A stretch of DNA of 64,000 nucleotides from Xaviernesmea oryzae (lineage in GTDB: Bacteria; Pseudomonadota; Alphaproteobacteria; Rhizobiales; Rhizobiaceae). The stretch's first letter is position 1, and the number at the start of each line of letters is the position of its first letter. Of this stretch, positions 15,416 to 24,634 are shown one piece after another. Position numbers and translations under genes: made by a program. The notes beneath the pieces are model-generated. The model was given only the letters and a program-made list of their open reading frames with translations. It was not told where the DNA came from and searched no databases. The stretch is taken from assembly GCF_900109605.1 (NCBI RefSeq), contig NZ_FOAM01000012.1, positions 62,001 to 126,000 of the forward strand, given 5' to 3'.

Positions 15416-16840
15416 TCAAAGACCGCGCACGCGCGGCGTTCCCTGGCCTTCGAGCAGCAGAGCGGTCAGCGCCCAGACCAGTGCATCCAGCCGGTCCGGC
15501 GAGCGACCCGAGGACAGGCCATCCGGGCCGAAATCGCACATTTGATCCTCGAGCGCGGGAAAAGCGCCGGCATGCCGCACGCGCCCCTGCTCATACAGGG
15601 CGGCCACCGGCTCGGCGCGGAGCCATTTTCGCCGTGTGGCGCGCACGCTGGTCAGCGGCAAGCTTTCATCCATGCCCTTCAGCAGCGCGGCCACCATGTC
15701 CCCGCCCTGGTTCACCTCAGCCACCAGCCGGTCCGCGCCATAGCGATGATAGGCCTCCACCGCCGCGCGCGCCCAGCCGGCAGGGCTGCGGCTTTCAACC
15801 GAGGCATCGGCCAGCACGATGGCATGGCCTTCACCGTTCAGCCCGGCGACGATAATGCCACAGCAGCTTTGCCGGCCTGCCGTTGCCGGAGGATCGACCG
15901 CCACGACGATGCGACCGAGCGGGCCGGGTGAAGGACAGCGGATCGCCTCCAGCCGCGCGCGCGACCACAGCGCATCCTCGCGATCCTCGATCAATTCGCC
16001 ATCCAGCTCCTGCCGGCCGAGACGCGTGCCGCCATAGCGCCTGTTCATGGCGCTCAGGAAGCCGGGGGACAGATGCGCCTGATTGTCCGCCGTACGGATA
16101 CGGGCGATCACCGTTTCCCTGTCGTCGATCAGACCTTTGAGAAGCGGTGTCGACCTTGGCGTCGTCGTCACCAGAATGCGCGGATCCGCGCCGAGCCGCA
16201 GCGCGAATTGCAGCATGTCATAGGTCTCCTGCGCATGACGCCATTTGCCGAGCTCGTCGCACCAGGCAAAATCGAATTGCGGCCCGCGCAGGCTTTCGGG
16301 ATCCTCCGAGGAAAAAAGCTGGGCGATCGACCCGTTCGGCCAAACGAGCCGCCTTCGCGATGGCTCTAAGCTGGGCCGCAAGCGCCGTGCGATCCGGGCA
16401 ATGCCCGAGACGCCGTCCACCATCACCTCGCGCGCATCGCCGAGCGTTTCCGCCACCAGCGCAATGCGGATGGGCCGGGCAGCGTCGCAGGCTAGACCAT
16501 GCACCCACTCTGCCCCTGCCCTGGTCTTGCCCGAACCGCGCCCGCCCATCAAAAGCCACAGCCGCCACGCGCCTTCCGGCGGCCTTTGCGCCGCGCGGCA
16601 CGTGAAGGCCCAGTCATCACCGAAGCGTCGCAGCGCCCGCAGGCTGACAGGCGCGTCGGATGATCGCGGCCTGGTTGCCCTGCCGGGTTCTGGCTCGCTC
16701 GGCGCCCGTCCTTCCTGTTCCTGCGCTGCTTGCGCCCGCGCGCTGCCGCCTGTCCCAGTCATGATCCGAATGCCCGCTCCCAAGCCGATGCGCTCCCGTC
16801 CCGTCATTCCATCGGCCACTGCGTGCTGCACCAGGACCAT
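15416..16840 (-). CDS. GTA gp2: large terminase subunit (TerL)
   Basis: About 474 residues. The packaging ATPase has Walker A GGRGSGKT at about residues 99-106 and Walker B FDFAWCDE. The ATPase-coupling motif follows (ILVTTTPRSTPLL), and the C-terminal nuclease contains VVAVDPPATAG and SPDRLDALVWAL. It cuts and packages host DNA into GTA heads. The start is uncertain: the ATG at 16840 is used, with 16807 and about 16760 as alternatives, all with weak ribosome sites. The frame upstream of 16840 overlaps gp1 in another phase and is not coding. gp1 ends 25 bp upstream. Confidence 0.93.
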   Translation of the reverse strand: MVLVQHAVADGMTGRERIGLGAGIRIMTGTGGSARAQAAQEQEGRAPSEPEPGRATRPRSSDAPVSLRALRRFGDDWAFTCRAAQRPPEGAWRLWLLMGGRGSGKTRAGAEWVHGLACDAARPIRIALVAETLGDAREVMVDGVSGIARIARRLRPSLEPSRRRLVWPNGSIAQLFSSEDPESLRGPQFDFAWCDELGKWRHAQETYDMLQFALRLGADPRILVTTTPRSTPLLKGLIDDRETVIARIRTADNQAHLSPGFLSAMNRRYGGTRLGRQELDGELIEDREDALWSRARLEAIRCPSPGPLGRIVVAVDPPATAGRQSCCGIIVAGLNGEGHAIVLADASVESRSPAGWARAAVEAYHRYGADRLVAEVNQGGDMVAALLKGMDESLPLTSVRATRRKWLRAEPVAALYEQGRVRHAGAFPALEDQMCDFGPDGLSSGRSPDRLDALVWALTALLLEGQGTPRVRGL

Positions 16841-16865
16841 CAGGGCTCGATGCCACGGCGGCGCA

Positions 16866-17381
16866 TCAGGACGGCGCGCGTTTCGCCTTGCGCCTGGACG
16901 CCTTGGCGGCGGCCAGTTCCTCGGCCCGGGCGTCGACGCGCCTCTCGAAGGCAGCAAGCAAGGCCTGATAGTCGGCCTCGTCCTCCGCCTCGCCATGTTC
17001 GGCGCTGCGCAAGGCCAGGTCGCGCTGCAGGCTGTCGATCTTTTCCAGCGTCCGCACGATGAGGGAAATTGCCTCGACCTGCGCCTTGGCATCGGCCTGA
17101 ACCAGCTTGCGTTCCGGCTCAGGGCCTTCGCCTCCGGCGGCCGTGAGCCGTCCGAGGCCCTGCAAGACCTGGATCTGGCCGCAAAGCTCACGCGTCAATG
17201 CCGTCAGGATCAGCGGCAGATCGTCCCCTTCCGGTTGAACGAGCCCCTTGAGATCGAGCGAACCAGAGTAAGGATTATTTTCCTCACTCGATGGATCGTC
17301 CCGATCTGGCAAGTTCACACCATAGAAAGGCGGCAACGGCCATTGCCCATAGAGGCGCGGCTCGAAGCGGTCGAGATCCAT
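16866..17381 (-). CDS. GTA gp1: small terminase-like protein
   Basis: A 171-residue protein at the first position of the cluster. After an N-terminal PLPPFYGVNLPDRDD-type segment it has a long charged helical region (QVEAISLIVRTLEKIDSLQRDLALR) ending in a very basic tail (ASRRKAKRA). In R. capsulatus the corresponding gp1 acts as the small terminase. The ATG at 17381 has GGGGAAAGG 8 bases upstream; the open frame continues to 17519 but lacks a second good start. A good promoter lies about 130 bp upstream. Confidence 0.75.
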   Translation of the reverse strand: MDLDRFEPRLYGQWPLPPFYGVNLPDRDDPSSEENNPYSGSLDLKGLVQPEGDDLPLILTALTRELCGQIQVLQGLGRLTAAGGEGPEPERKLVQADAKAQVEAISLIVRTLEKIDSLQRDLALRSAEHGEAEDEADYQALLAAFERRVDARAEELAAAKASRRKAKRAPS

Positions 17382-17509
17382 CGCAACAGCCTTTCCCCGG
17401 CATGAAAATGCGCTCCGGCCGATTGCCGAAAGCGCCCTGTTTATCCATGTTTTTGATGTCTTGTCGAAGCCACGGCCTTCTCTCGGCCCAGCTCTCCGAC
17501 GATGCATGA

Positions 17510-17538
17510 ACCCTACCAAAGCACCGTCACGCCGTCAA
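17510..17538 (-). promoter_or_regulatory. Predicted sigma-70 promoter for the GTA gp1-TerL operon
   Basis: On the minus strand TTGACG (-35, at 17533-17538) is followed after exactly 17 bases by TAGGGT (-10, at 17510-17515). Transcription would start near 17503, about 120 bases before the gp1 ATG. No CtrA-type TTAA-N7-TTAA site is seen next to it. Confidence 0.6.
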
Positions 17539-18068
17539 GGACTATTTTCCTATTTAGTGTTTTTTTCGAACAAGCGCGATACCATGCCGGACAGCGCAAC
17601 GGCAGATGGAGGGCGATTGGGAGGGTGAGGTCTGGGACAATAAGAGGCGCAACTGCGCGAAAAGCCGCAGTCGGGCCGGGGTCCTTGGAGAACACCGGCC
17701 CGCTGTGCATGTCTCCGGATATCCTCCGTGCGGGCGGAGAAGGGACGTGCCGGAAAGCGCCATGCGGGGTGCGCGTGGAAACGGGGTCGTGTCGGCGGCG
17801 GTCCGTTTCCAGCGGCGCAGGATGACCCTAGGCCGCTTGTGCGCCGCCTTCAAATGAAAGATCGGTAATGTTCGCCCTACCGTTCTACCCCAGCTCAGGC
17901 CCGCATCATCCGGCCTTTGATCTTGCCCCTCGCGCGCTAGATGCGCATGCTCATGGCCGCCGTCTCGACCCGCCGCCAGACGCTGTGCTTCGAGAGCTCC
18001 TACGGTGCTCTTGAGGCCTAGTGCCAGTGGCTGTCGACAGGGCGGATCAAGCGAAAGGAAGCCCTGCC
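17539..18068. other. Gene-free region between the GTA cluster and the oxidoreductase gene
   Basis: About 530 bp with no convincing coding frame on either strand; the open frames present lack ribosome sites and recognisable motifs. It should hold the promoter of the oxidoreductase gene at 18069. Nothing else is recognised. Confidence 0.5.
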
Positions 18069-19067
18069 ATGTCCCTGCCCACCCAGATGCGCTTCGTCGA
18101 TCTTCCCACGCCCGGCGGACCGGACAATCTGGTGATTGCCACCGGCCCGCTGCCGACGCTGGGGCCGGAGGATCTCCTGATCCGCGTCGAGGCCGCCGGT
18201 ATCAACCGGCCGGATGTGATGCAGCGCAAGGGGCTCTATCCGCCACCGAAGGGCGCAAGCCCGATCCTCGGCCTGGAAGTCGCGGGCGAGGTCGTCGCCC
18301 TGGGCGAGCGCGCCGAGGGCTTTGCGATCGGCGACCGGGTCACGGCGCTGGCCAATGGCGGCGGCTATGCCGAATATTGCGCCGTGCCGGCCACCCAGGC
18401 ACTGCCCGTTCCCGGCGGGCTCGATAGCGCCACGGCCGCCGCCATTCCCGAAACCTTCTTCACCGTCTGGGCCAATGTCTTCCAGATGGCCGATCTGGTC
18501 GAAGGCGAGACCTTACTCGTCCATGGCGGCTCCAGCGGCATCGGCACCACCGCGATCCAGCTTGCCAGCGCCTTTGGCGCGCAGGTCTTCGTGACGGCTG
18601 GCACGTCGGAGAAATGCGAGGCCTGCCTCGGCCTCGGCGCCAAGCGCGCCATCAACTATCGCGAGGAGGATTTCCATGCGGTGGTGATGGAGGAGACCAA
18701 GGGGCGCGGTGTCGATGTGATCCTCGACATGATCGGCGCGCGCTATTTCGAGCGCAACATCCAGTCCCTGGCGCTCGACGGGCGGTTGTCGATGATCGCC
18801 TTTCTTGGTGGGGCAACCGCCGAGCAGGTGCCGTTGACGCCGATCATGACCAAACGGCTGCGCATCATGGGCTCCGCGCTGCGCCCGCGAACGGCCACCG
18901 AGAAGCAGGCGATCCGCGACGACCTAATCGACGACGTCTGGCCGCTTCTCGAAGCGGGCGAGGTCGGCCCCGTGCTCCACGCCGTCCTGCCCTTCGAGCA
19001 GGTGGCGGAAGCGCACCGGTTGATGGAGAATGGCGACCATATCGGCAAGATCGTCGTGACCTTGTAG
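18069..19067 (+). CDS. NAD(P)H:quinone oxidoreductase, zinc-free MDR family
   Basis: A 332-residue medium-chain reductase of the quinone oxidoreductase/PIG3 type. The N-terminal GroES-like fold has [21 protein letters not shown]. The Rossmann domain has the NADPH-binding [15 protein letters not shown] motif, and no structural zinc cysteines are present. It probably reduces quinones or activated carbonyls with NADPH in the cytoplasm. The ATG at 18069 has a GAAAGGAAG ribosome site; the GTG at 18021 is not needed. No operon partner is seen. Confidence 0.92.
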   Translation: MSLPTQMRFVDLPTPGGPDNLVIATGPLPTLGPEDLLIRVEAAGINRPDVMQRKGLYPPPKGASPILGLEVAGEVVALGERAEGFAIGDRVTALANGGGYAEYCAVPATQALPVPGGLDSATAAAIPETFFTVWANVFQMADLVEGETLLVHGGSSGIGTTAIQLASAFGAQVFVTAGTSEKCEACLGLGAKRAINYREEDFHAVVMEETKGRGVDVILDMIGARYFERNIQSLALDGRLSMIAFLGGATAEQVPLTPIMTKRLRIMGSALRPRTATEKQAIRDDLIDDVWPLLEAGEVGPVLHAVLPFEQVAEAHRLMENGDHIGKIVVTL

Positions 19068-19109
19068 CCGCACCAGCCACCGCCCACCGTGAAGAAAAAA
19101 ACGGCGGCT

Positions 19110-19139
19110 TTGCAAAAGCTCTTGTAATCCCGCTGTAAA
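19110..19139 (+). promoter_or_regulatory. Possible promoter of the 24-codon transcription unit
   Basis: TTGCAA (19110-19115) and TGTAAA (19134-19139) are 18 bases apart, about 45 bp before the small gene at 19187. The match is moderate; other -35 choices such as TTGTAA at 19122 are possible. Confidence 0.35.
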
Positions 19140-19186
19140 CAGCTACCTTTATCTCATCGTCAACGTAGAGAAAGGAAGGTGATCCA

Positions 19187-19261
19187 ATGTCGAGTGAGAT
19201 TTCGGTCTTCGGTTCGGGCATGGGAAACGTGGTGAAGACAGCGAGGCAGCCCTCGCGCTAA
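19187..19261 (+). CDS. 24-residue small protein or leader peptide in a short transcription unit
   Basis: An excellent ribosome site (AAAGGAAGG, 6-7 bases before ATG) opens a 24-codon frame (MSSEISVFGSGMGNVVK..., ending in a basic stretch and TAA). A stem of AAGACAA/TTGTCTT follows the stop, and a canonical rho-independent terminator sits 70 bp further on, so a roughly 200-base transcript is likely. No downstream gene is cotranscribed, since the next gene is on the other strand. It may be a free small protein, a dual-function sRNA, or an sRNA with a chance frame. No family is recognised. Confidence 0.5.
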   Translation: MSSEISVFGSGMGNVVKTARQPSR

Positions 19262-19330
19262 GCCCGCCTTCCGCAAGACAAGCAGTGCTGATGCGCGTTT
19301 GTCTTGACCTGAACTGAACCAAACTCATGG

Positions 19331-19358
19331 AAAGGGTCGCTCGCGCGACCCTTTTTCC
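19331..19358 (+). terminator. Rho-independent terminator of the short transcription unit
   Basis: A perfect 10-bp stem AAAGGGTCGC / GCGACCCTTT with loop TCGC, followed by T-rich sequence (TTTTTCC). The A-rich 5' arm could also serve the opposite strand, behind the hemolysin III gene. Confidence 0.85.
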
Positions 19359-19469
19359 GTTTTACTTTATTTTTACTTTTGAAGGATCGGTGAGACGGAG
19401 CCGTGCCGCTCAACTTATTGCCGGCGGGCAAGCCCGTTTGATCCTAAGGGTGCCTATCAGCGAGACGGA

Positions 19470-20129
19470 TCACATGCCCGACGCGCTGATGCAGGTCAGC
19501 ACCGCCGAATAATGCACGGCGGCCGCGGCGACCACGAAGCCGTGCCAGATCGCGTTCTGGAAGCGCAGCTTCTCCCAGACATGAAAGATGACGCCGAAGG
19601 AATAGATCAGCCCGCCAATGACGATCAGCACCATGGTCGCCAAGGGCAGACGGCCGATCAGCGGCTCCGCCGCCACGACGCCGCTCCAGCCCATGGCCAG
19701 ATAAAGCAGGATGGCCAGCCGGTCGAAGCGGCCGGGAAAGGCGCATTTGAGAAAGACCCCGAAGGCGGCGATCAGCCAGATGCCGATCAGCATGGTGAAC
19801 AGGAAGGGACTGTCCCAGCCCTGCTGCAGGAAGGGCGTATAGGTCGCCGCGATCAGCACGAAGATGGCAGAATGATCCACCCGGCGCAAAAACCATTTGG
19901 TCCGCGAAACCGGATAGAGATTGTAGAGAAACGAGATGGACAGCGTCAGGACCAGCCCCGCGCCATAGATGCAGGCGGCGGCAAGCTGGCCGGTGGTGGC
20001 AAACAGAGCGGCATAGAAGATCAGCGCGGTAACGCCGACCAGGGCCAGCGCCAGGCCGATGCCATGGACGATGCCATCGGCGATCAGCTCTGCCGTATCA
20101 TAGCTCCATTTTACGCCCGGAACATGCAT
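19470..20129 (-). CDS. Hemolysin III / PAQR-family membrane protein
   Basis: A 219-residue protein with seven predicted membrane spans. The PAQR landmarks are IADGIVHGIGLALA near the N-terminus, the loop WFLRRVDHSAIFVLIAATYTP, and FHVWEKLRFQNAIWHGFVVAAAAVHY near the C-terminus, whose conserved histidines and aspartate are zinc-ligand candidates. It is a typical bacterial HlyIII/YqfA-like protein of the inner membrane with an unsettled role. The start ATG is at 20129. It lies downstream of the universal stress gene, 198 bp away on the same strand. Confidence 0.9.
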   Translation of the reverse strand: MHVPGVKWSYDTAELIADGIVHGIGLALALVGVTALIFYAALFATTGQLAAACIYGAGLVLTLSISFLYNLYPVSRTKWFLRRVDHSAIFVLIAATYTPFLQQGWDSPFLFTMLIGIWLIAAFGVFLKCAFPGRFDRLAILLYLAMGWSGVVAAEPLIGRLPLATMVLIVIGGLIYSFGVIFHVWEKLRFQNAIWHGFVVAAAAVHYSAVLTCISASGM

Positions 20130-20327
20130 GCGTCGCCCTCATTGCGCCTGCTTCGCCCGCAGCATGCCAGAGGCTGCGAGCGGATGGAACCGCCAAAAAG
20201 CAGCGGCGTCCCGCAACGTCTCACTTGAAGCGGGCCGCGATCCTTCAGATTTGCTCCCGCGCCTTACGGCTGTGTTTTGCCGCATGTCGTTGTCGCCAAA
20301 CCGCTGCACGCTTTTACGCGACATGCC

Positions 20328-20750
20328 CTAGCGGTCGATCAAGACGGCACTGTGGCAATGAGCGGCCACGCGGCTGGCCGTGGAGCCGATGAAGTAATCG
20401 CTGAGGCCAGGCTGATGCGAGGCGATGATCACCAGATCGGCCTTTTCGGTTTCGGCCAGCTCCATGATGCGGCCGGAGGCGCCGCCGACCTCGATCAGCA
20501 CCCGGCCGGGCACATTGTATTTCTGCTTGAGCGCATCGAGCGTGCGCTCGGCATGGCGAATGGAATCGTCCAGCATCTGCTGCGGAAAGTCGACGATCAT
20601 ATAGCCTTGGGCATAGGCGTTGAGATCCTCCACCACGTTGAGCATCAGGATTTCGCCGCCTGCGTCGAGCAGCGACAGCGCGCGCTTGAGCGTCGCCTCA
20701 CCCTGGGGCACGCGGTCCATGGCGATGGGAACGATGATTTTCTTATACAT
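20328..20750 (-). CDS. Universal stress protein (UspA family)
   Basis: A 140-residue single-domain Usp starting MYKKIIVPIAMD. The ATP-binding C-terminal motif is present as the GSTASRVAAHCHSAVLI segment after a conserved LVIIASHQPGL strand. The ATG at 20750 has GGAGAAAG upstream. A perfect FNR/FixK-type box and -10 element are placed exactly as in a class II promoter (see 20845-20886), so expression is probably induced under low oxygen. Confidence 0.93.
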   Translation of the reverse strand: MYKKIIVPIAMDRVPQGEATLKRALSLLDAGGEILMLNVVEDLNAYAQGYMIVDFPQQMLDDSIRHAERTLDALKQKYNVPGRVLIEVGGASGRIMELAETEKADLVIIASHQPGLSDYFIGSTASRVAAHCHSAVLIDR

Positions 20751-20844
20751 GACTTTCTCCTTGGCTGCTTCGACGGCCTCAGGATCGAAATCGGCGCATG
20801 GCGCTGCCTGCGCCATGGCCATTCGGCCCCGACGTCTGACGTTC

Positions 20845-20886
20845 AATATAGTGCAATTGCGACGACCTCGCCTTGATCAGGATCAA
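20845..20886 (-). promoter_or_regulatory. Class II FNR/FixK-type promoter of the universal stress gene
   Basis: TTGATCAGGATCAA at 20873-20886 matches the FNR/FixK consensus TTGAT-N4-ATCAA at all fixed positions. On the minus strand a -10 element TATATT (20845-20850) puts the start site near 20838. The box centre then lies about 41 bases upstream, the classical activating position. Confidence 0.75.
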
Positions 20887-21021
20887 AAGCGCACGCGGGA
20901 GTAAGGCAAAGACGCGGGCGCAACGTAAGGAATACTTTAAATATTGAATCATAGTGTAATGTCTGACTTCCCAATCTCGGGCGTCGTCATTCGATTATCC
21001 GCGATCTCGGGGGCTTATCCG

Positions 21022-22848
21022 ATGCGCAACCTGAAAATTTCCCAGCAGCTTCTCCTCCTCGTGGCCGGGCTGATCCTGGCCTTCGGCGTCGCCATGGGTC
21101 TTCAGCTGAAATCCTCTTCCGACGCGCTCTATACCGAGCGCTACGAGATGCTGCGCACCGAGGTGGAAAGCGCGCTGTCCGTTCTCCAGCAATATTATCA
21201 GCGCCAGCAGGCCGGCGAGCTGAGCGAGGCCGACGCCAAGGCGCAGGCCTTCGCGCTGCTGAACGGCATGAAATACAATCCGGACGGCTATTTCTTCGGC
21301 TATGACTACGACGTCAGGATGATGTTTCATTATGACGCCAGCAAGGTCGGCCAGGATTTGAAGAACAAGCCGGACCCGACGGGCCATCTCTACCGCGAAG
21401 AGCTGGTGAAGCTCGCGCGCGCCGGCGGCGGCCGGACGGATTTCTACGGGCCGAAACCCGGCACCGACCAGAAGGAGCTGTTCCGCAAGAGCGCCTATGC
21501 GCGCGCCTTCGAGCCTTGGAAGGTCGTGGTCGTCACCGGTCTTTATATCGACGATCTCGATGCGCAGATGCGCGACATGACGATCAAGACGCTCGGCGCC
21601 GGCTTTGGCATCCTGCTTCTGGCGATGGCAGCCGCGCTCTATGTGATCAGGGGCATCACCCGGCCGCTGAAGTCCATCCACGATGCGCTGCGCGACGTCG
21701 CCGAGGAGGATGTGGCAAGGCCGATCCCGCATGTGGAGATGCGCAACGAAATCGGCCTGATGGCCAAGGCGACGCTGTCGCTCCAGGACAAGATCAAGGA
21801 GCGCAACGCGCTGGCCGAAAGCGAAGCGGCGCATCGCGGCGTGGCCAACCAGGAACGCCAGCGCAATCTCGACCAGCAGCGCGAAGAGGCGGAGCTGCAG
21901 GCCCGCGTGGTCGCCACGATCGGCCAGACGCTGGAAGGTCTTTCGCAAGGCGACCTGACGGTGCGCTGCGGCGATCTCGGCCAGCGCTACCAGCCGCTGC
22001 GCGAGAATTTCAACAACGCGCTCGGCAAGCTCGAAGGTGCGATGATCCACGTCAGCGGTCGCGGCCACGATATCGGTCTCAGCAAGGACGAGATCCGCAA
22101 CGCCTCCAACGAGCTGGCCCAGCGCACCGAGCGACAGGCCGCCAGCCTGGAGGAAACCTCGGCCGCGCTGGACGAGCTTGGTGTCACCGTGCGCCACACG
22201 GCCGAAGGCGCGGGCGAGGCTGCGCGCAAGGTGCATGCGGTGAGCGAGGAAGCCTCGCGCAGCGACAGCATCGTCATGCGGGCGATTGCCGCGATGTCGA
22301 GCATCGAGGCCTCGTCCTCGGAGATCGGCAAGATCATCGGCGTGATCGACGAGATCGCCTTCCAGACCAATCTTCTGGCGCTGAACGCCGGTGTGGAAGC
22401 CGCGCGTGCGGGCGAAAGCGGCAAGGGCTTCGCCGTGGTGGCGCAGGAGGTGCGCGAGCTTGCCCAACGCTCGGCCGCCGCCGCCAAGGAAATCAAGGCG
22501 CAGATCGCGCGTTCGGCCGGCGAGGTTGGCGAGGGTGTGCGGCTGGTGGGCGAAGCGGGCGATGCCCTGAAGCGCATTGCCGGCCAGATCGACGAGACGC
22601 GCCATATCGTCCAGTCGATCGCCGACAGCGCCGGCGAGCAGAACACGACGCTGCGCGCCATCAACGAGACGCTGAACCAGCTCGACAGCACGACCCAGCA
22701 GAACGCCGCCATGGCCGAGGAAACCACAGCCTCCGTGCAGGTTCTGGCCAGCGACACCGACGAGCTCCTGCACCTGATCGCCGCCTTCCGCGTCAGCCGG
22801 CAGGCCGCACCAGCCGCCGAGCCAGCGGCCTGGCGCATGGCGGGATAG
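21022..22848 (+). CDS. Methyl-accepting chemotaxis protein with single Cache sensor
   Basis: A 608-residue chemoreceptor. It has TM1 at about residues 8-28, a periplasmic single-Cache domain ([30 protein letters not shown]), TM2 at about 195-215, and a HAMP domain. A long helical linker leads to the signalling hairpin with [24 protein letters not shown] at its tip. The ATG at 21022 is chosen because the membrane anchor begins there; earlier ATGs at 20944 and 20959 lack ribosome sites. It is divergent from the universal stress gene. The ligand is unknown, though such Cache domains often sense small organic acids. Confidence 0.93.
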   Translation: MRNLKISQQLLLLVAGLILAFGVAMGLQLKSSSDALYTERYEMLRTEVESALSVLQQYYQRQQAGELSEADAKAQAFALLNGMKYNPDGYFFGYDYDVRMMFHYDASKVGQDLKNKPDPTGHLYREELVKLARAGGGRTDFYGPKPGTDQKELFRKSAYARAFEPWKVVVVTGLYIDDLDAQMRDMTIKTLGAGFGILLLAMAAALYVIRGITRPLKSIHDALRDVAEEDVARPIPHVEMRNEIGLMAKATLSLQDKIKERNALAESEAAHRGVANQERQRNLDQQREEAELQARVVATIGQTLEGLSQGDLTVRCGDLGQRYQPLRENFNNALGKLEGAMIHVSGRGHDIGLSKDEIRNASNELAQRTERQAASLEETSAALDELGVTVRHTAEGAGEAARKVHAVSEEASRSDSIVMRAIAAMSSIEASSSEIGKIIGVIDEIAFQTNLLALNAGVEAARAGESGKGFAVVAQEVRELAQRSAAAAKEIKAQIARSAGEVGEGVRLVGEAGDALKRIAGQIDETRHIVQSIADSAGEQNTTLRAINETLNQLDSTTQQNAAMAEETTASVQVLASDTDELLHLIAAFRVSRQAAPAAEPAAWRMAG

Positions 22849-22955
22849 AGCCTTTAGGAAGACAGGCTGGCAGCCTGCGTCAACAGCGGCTGAACGCTGC
22901 ATCGCCAGCCTGGCCTCTTTCGCCGAGGCCGTTGCAGGCCCTATCTTGAGCGCAA

Positions 22956-22992
22956 CGGGCGCAAGGCGCCCGCAGCGGCCGGCAACCGGCCG
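22956..22992. repeat. Two adjacent GC-rich hairpins
   Basis: CGGGCGC-AAG-GCGCCCG (22956-22972) is followed within 3 bp by CGGCCGG-CAA-CCGGCCG (22976-22992). Both are perfect 7-bp stems. They lie between the chemoreceptor and VOC genes and may protect mRNA ends or weaken read-through. Confidence 0.5.
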
Positions 22993-23012
22993 ATGCTCCG
23001 GAGACCGACCGC

Positions 23013-23900
23013 ATGTCCGCATCGCCTTCCTCGTCTTTTTCTCCCGCCACGCCCGATCACGCGACACGCATGCCTGTCTTTATCGAGCATGCGCAACTGA
23101 AGGTGCGCGACCTGCCTGTGGTCTCCGCCTGGTATCAGCGCATGCTCGGCCTCTCCGCGATCGAGACGAGCGCCAGCGGTCACACGCTCGGCGTCGACGG
23201 CGTGCCGCTTCTGACGCTGACGACGGCAACGGATGTCGCGGCCGGCGCGCCGCGGGCGCCGGGCCTGTTTCACAATGCCTTTCTGGTGCCCGACCGGGCG
23301 GCGCTCGGCCGCTGGCTTGCCCATGCCGCCCATGAAGGCGTCGTGCTGCAGGGCGCATCGGACCATCTGGTGAGCGAGGCGATCTATCTGGCCGATCCCG
23401 AGGGTAACGGCATCGAGGTCTATCGCGACAGGCCCCGCATGGCCTGGTCCTATCAGGAGGATGGCAAGGTCGGCATGGCGACGCTGCCGCTCGACCTGCA
23501 GGCGCTCTATGACGAGGCGCCCAAGGGCGGCTTTGCCGGCATGGCGCCGGGCACGCGGCTCGGCCATCTGCATCTGCAGGTGACGGCTCTGCCGGAGGCC
23601 GACCAGTTCTTCCGCGAAATCCTCGGCCTCGACCTGATGACGACCTATCCCGGCGCGCATTTCTATGCGTCAGGGCAATATCATCACCATGTGGCCGCCA
23701 ATATCTGGAATTCGCGCGGCGTTGCGCGGCGGGACGAAAAGGCGGCGGGGCTGACCGACTACGCCATCCGCTTCAACGATCCGGCCCGGCTTACCCAGGC
23801 CCTTGCCACGCTCGACCGGCTGGAACTGCCGGTGGAGCGCGGGAGCGACTGGGCACGGCTGACCGACCCCTGGGGCATGCGCCTCACCGTGTCGGCCTGA
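23013..23900 (+). CDS. VOC-family (glyoxalase/extradiol dioxygenase-like) protein, CatE type
   Basis: A 295-residue protein with two glyoxalase/VOC modules. The first starts at H26 (EHAQLKVRDL) and includes ADPEGNGIEVYRDRP. The second starts at GHLHLQVTALPEADQFF. Likely metal ligands are the His of GHLHLQV and the Glu of NGIEVY, as in catechol-2,3-dioxygenase-like CatE/YfiE proteins. It probably acts on an aromatic or other ring substrate; the substrate is unknown. The ATG at 23013 is the only early start. The ribosome site is CGGAG. Confidence 0.88.
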   Translation: MSASPSSSFSPATPDHATRMPVFIEHAQLKVRDLPVVSAWYQRMLGLSAIETSASGHTLGVDGVPLLTLTTATDVAAGAPRAPGLFHNAFLVPDRAALGRWLAHAAHEGVVLQGASDHLVSEAIYLADPEGNGIEVYRDRPRMAWSYQEDGKVGMATLPLDLQALYDEAPKGGFAGMAPGTRLGHLHLQVTALPEADQFFREILGLDLMTTYPGAHFYASGQYHHHVAANIWNSRGVARRDEKAAGLTDYAIRFNDPARLTQALATLDRLELPVERGSDWARLTDPWGMRLTVSA

Positions 23901-24006
23901 GCGGCCGGAGGACTTCGCCAGAGCGAGCGACTTGCGTGGAGTCCTGTGAGCCGACATCGGCTTGAGGCTCTGGGGCTAAGCTTTGAACGAAACCTCCGCC
24001 CGGCGA

Positions 24007-24282
24007 TCACGGCAGCCGCACGACCAGCCCGACCAGGCGGGACACCAGCGGACGAACGGTCAGCACCGCGAGGAAGGCCGTGGGTGCGGCGAGCTGGTAG
24101 GAGGCCAGCACGCGGGCGGGATAGCCGGCATCGATGCCGCTATTGGCGCCGACGATCACCGCCGACATGATCATGGCCATGATCGCGGCCATGAAGAAGG
24201 CGAAGGCATAGGGCAGCATGCGCGGCGGCAGTTTCGGCAGACGATGCGCGCGGGCGCGGGCAGTGGCGATAGTCTCAGTCAT
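24007..24282 (-). CDS. Small DUF2798 membrane protein
   Basis: A 91-residue protein with two membrane spans (FAFFMAAIMAMIMSAVIVGAN and LAAPTAFLAVLTVRPLVSRLV), the usual DUF2798 architecture. Its function is unknown. It is divergent from the LysR regulator at 24635 with 352 bp between them, a common arrangement for a LysR target in rhizobia. Regulation by that LysR protein is inferred. Confidence 0.85.
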   Translation of the reverse strand: MTETIATARARAHRLPKLPPRMLPYAFAFFMAAIMAMIMSAVIVGANSGIDAGYPARVLASYQLAAPTAFLAVLTVRPLVSRLVGLVVRLP

Positions 24283-24634
24283 GGCAAAACCTCTTGTTCG
24301 ATCTCAGGGATGAGGCGGCCTGCGGCGTCCGGGCATGGCGGGATCCTGTCCCGGTTCGTTTCCTCGGCAGCGGCGTCTTCATCCGTTGGTCAAGGATATA
24401 GCCGGATGCGGTCGCAAGCAGTAGCCACGCCTAGGTTCACTCATTATAAAGAGAATCTTACGACTGGTGTCTCCTGTCGAACTGGTGAGCTCCCTTGAGG
24501 TTCGCCGCCGAGCGGCGTGTTCAAGCCTCTTCGGCATGAACGGACCCGGTGCGGGTGGACAACGGCGATCTTGCCCGGCCTGCGAGGAGAGATCATGCCG
24601 ACAAGGCGGATGCGATGGCTGACAGGAAGCGAGC
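24283..24634. promoter_or_regulatory. Divergent promoter region of DUF2798 and LysR genes
   Basis: An intergenic region of 352 bp without a gene. A perfect minus-strand -10 hexamer TATAAT lies at 24444-24449 inside a near-palindromic CTCATTATAAAGAG. The matching -35 is poor, as expected for an activator-dependent promoter. The LysR protein probably binds here. Confidence 0.4.

Noticed and set aside
1219-17381. An ordinary integrated prophage
   Set aside because: No integrase, repressor, replication genes or attachment sites are seen, and gene order and the short tape measure match GTA clusters.
17539-18068. Several 60-100 codon frames in the gap after the GTA cluster
   Set aside because: No ribosome sites, no motifs and overlapping frames on both strands; treated as non-coding.
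20995-23067. Very long minus-strand open frame (690 codons) opposite the chemoreceptor
   Set aside because: It is the antisense shadow of a high-GC gene whose plus-strand product has clear Cache, HAMP and MCP domains; the antisense product has no motif.
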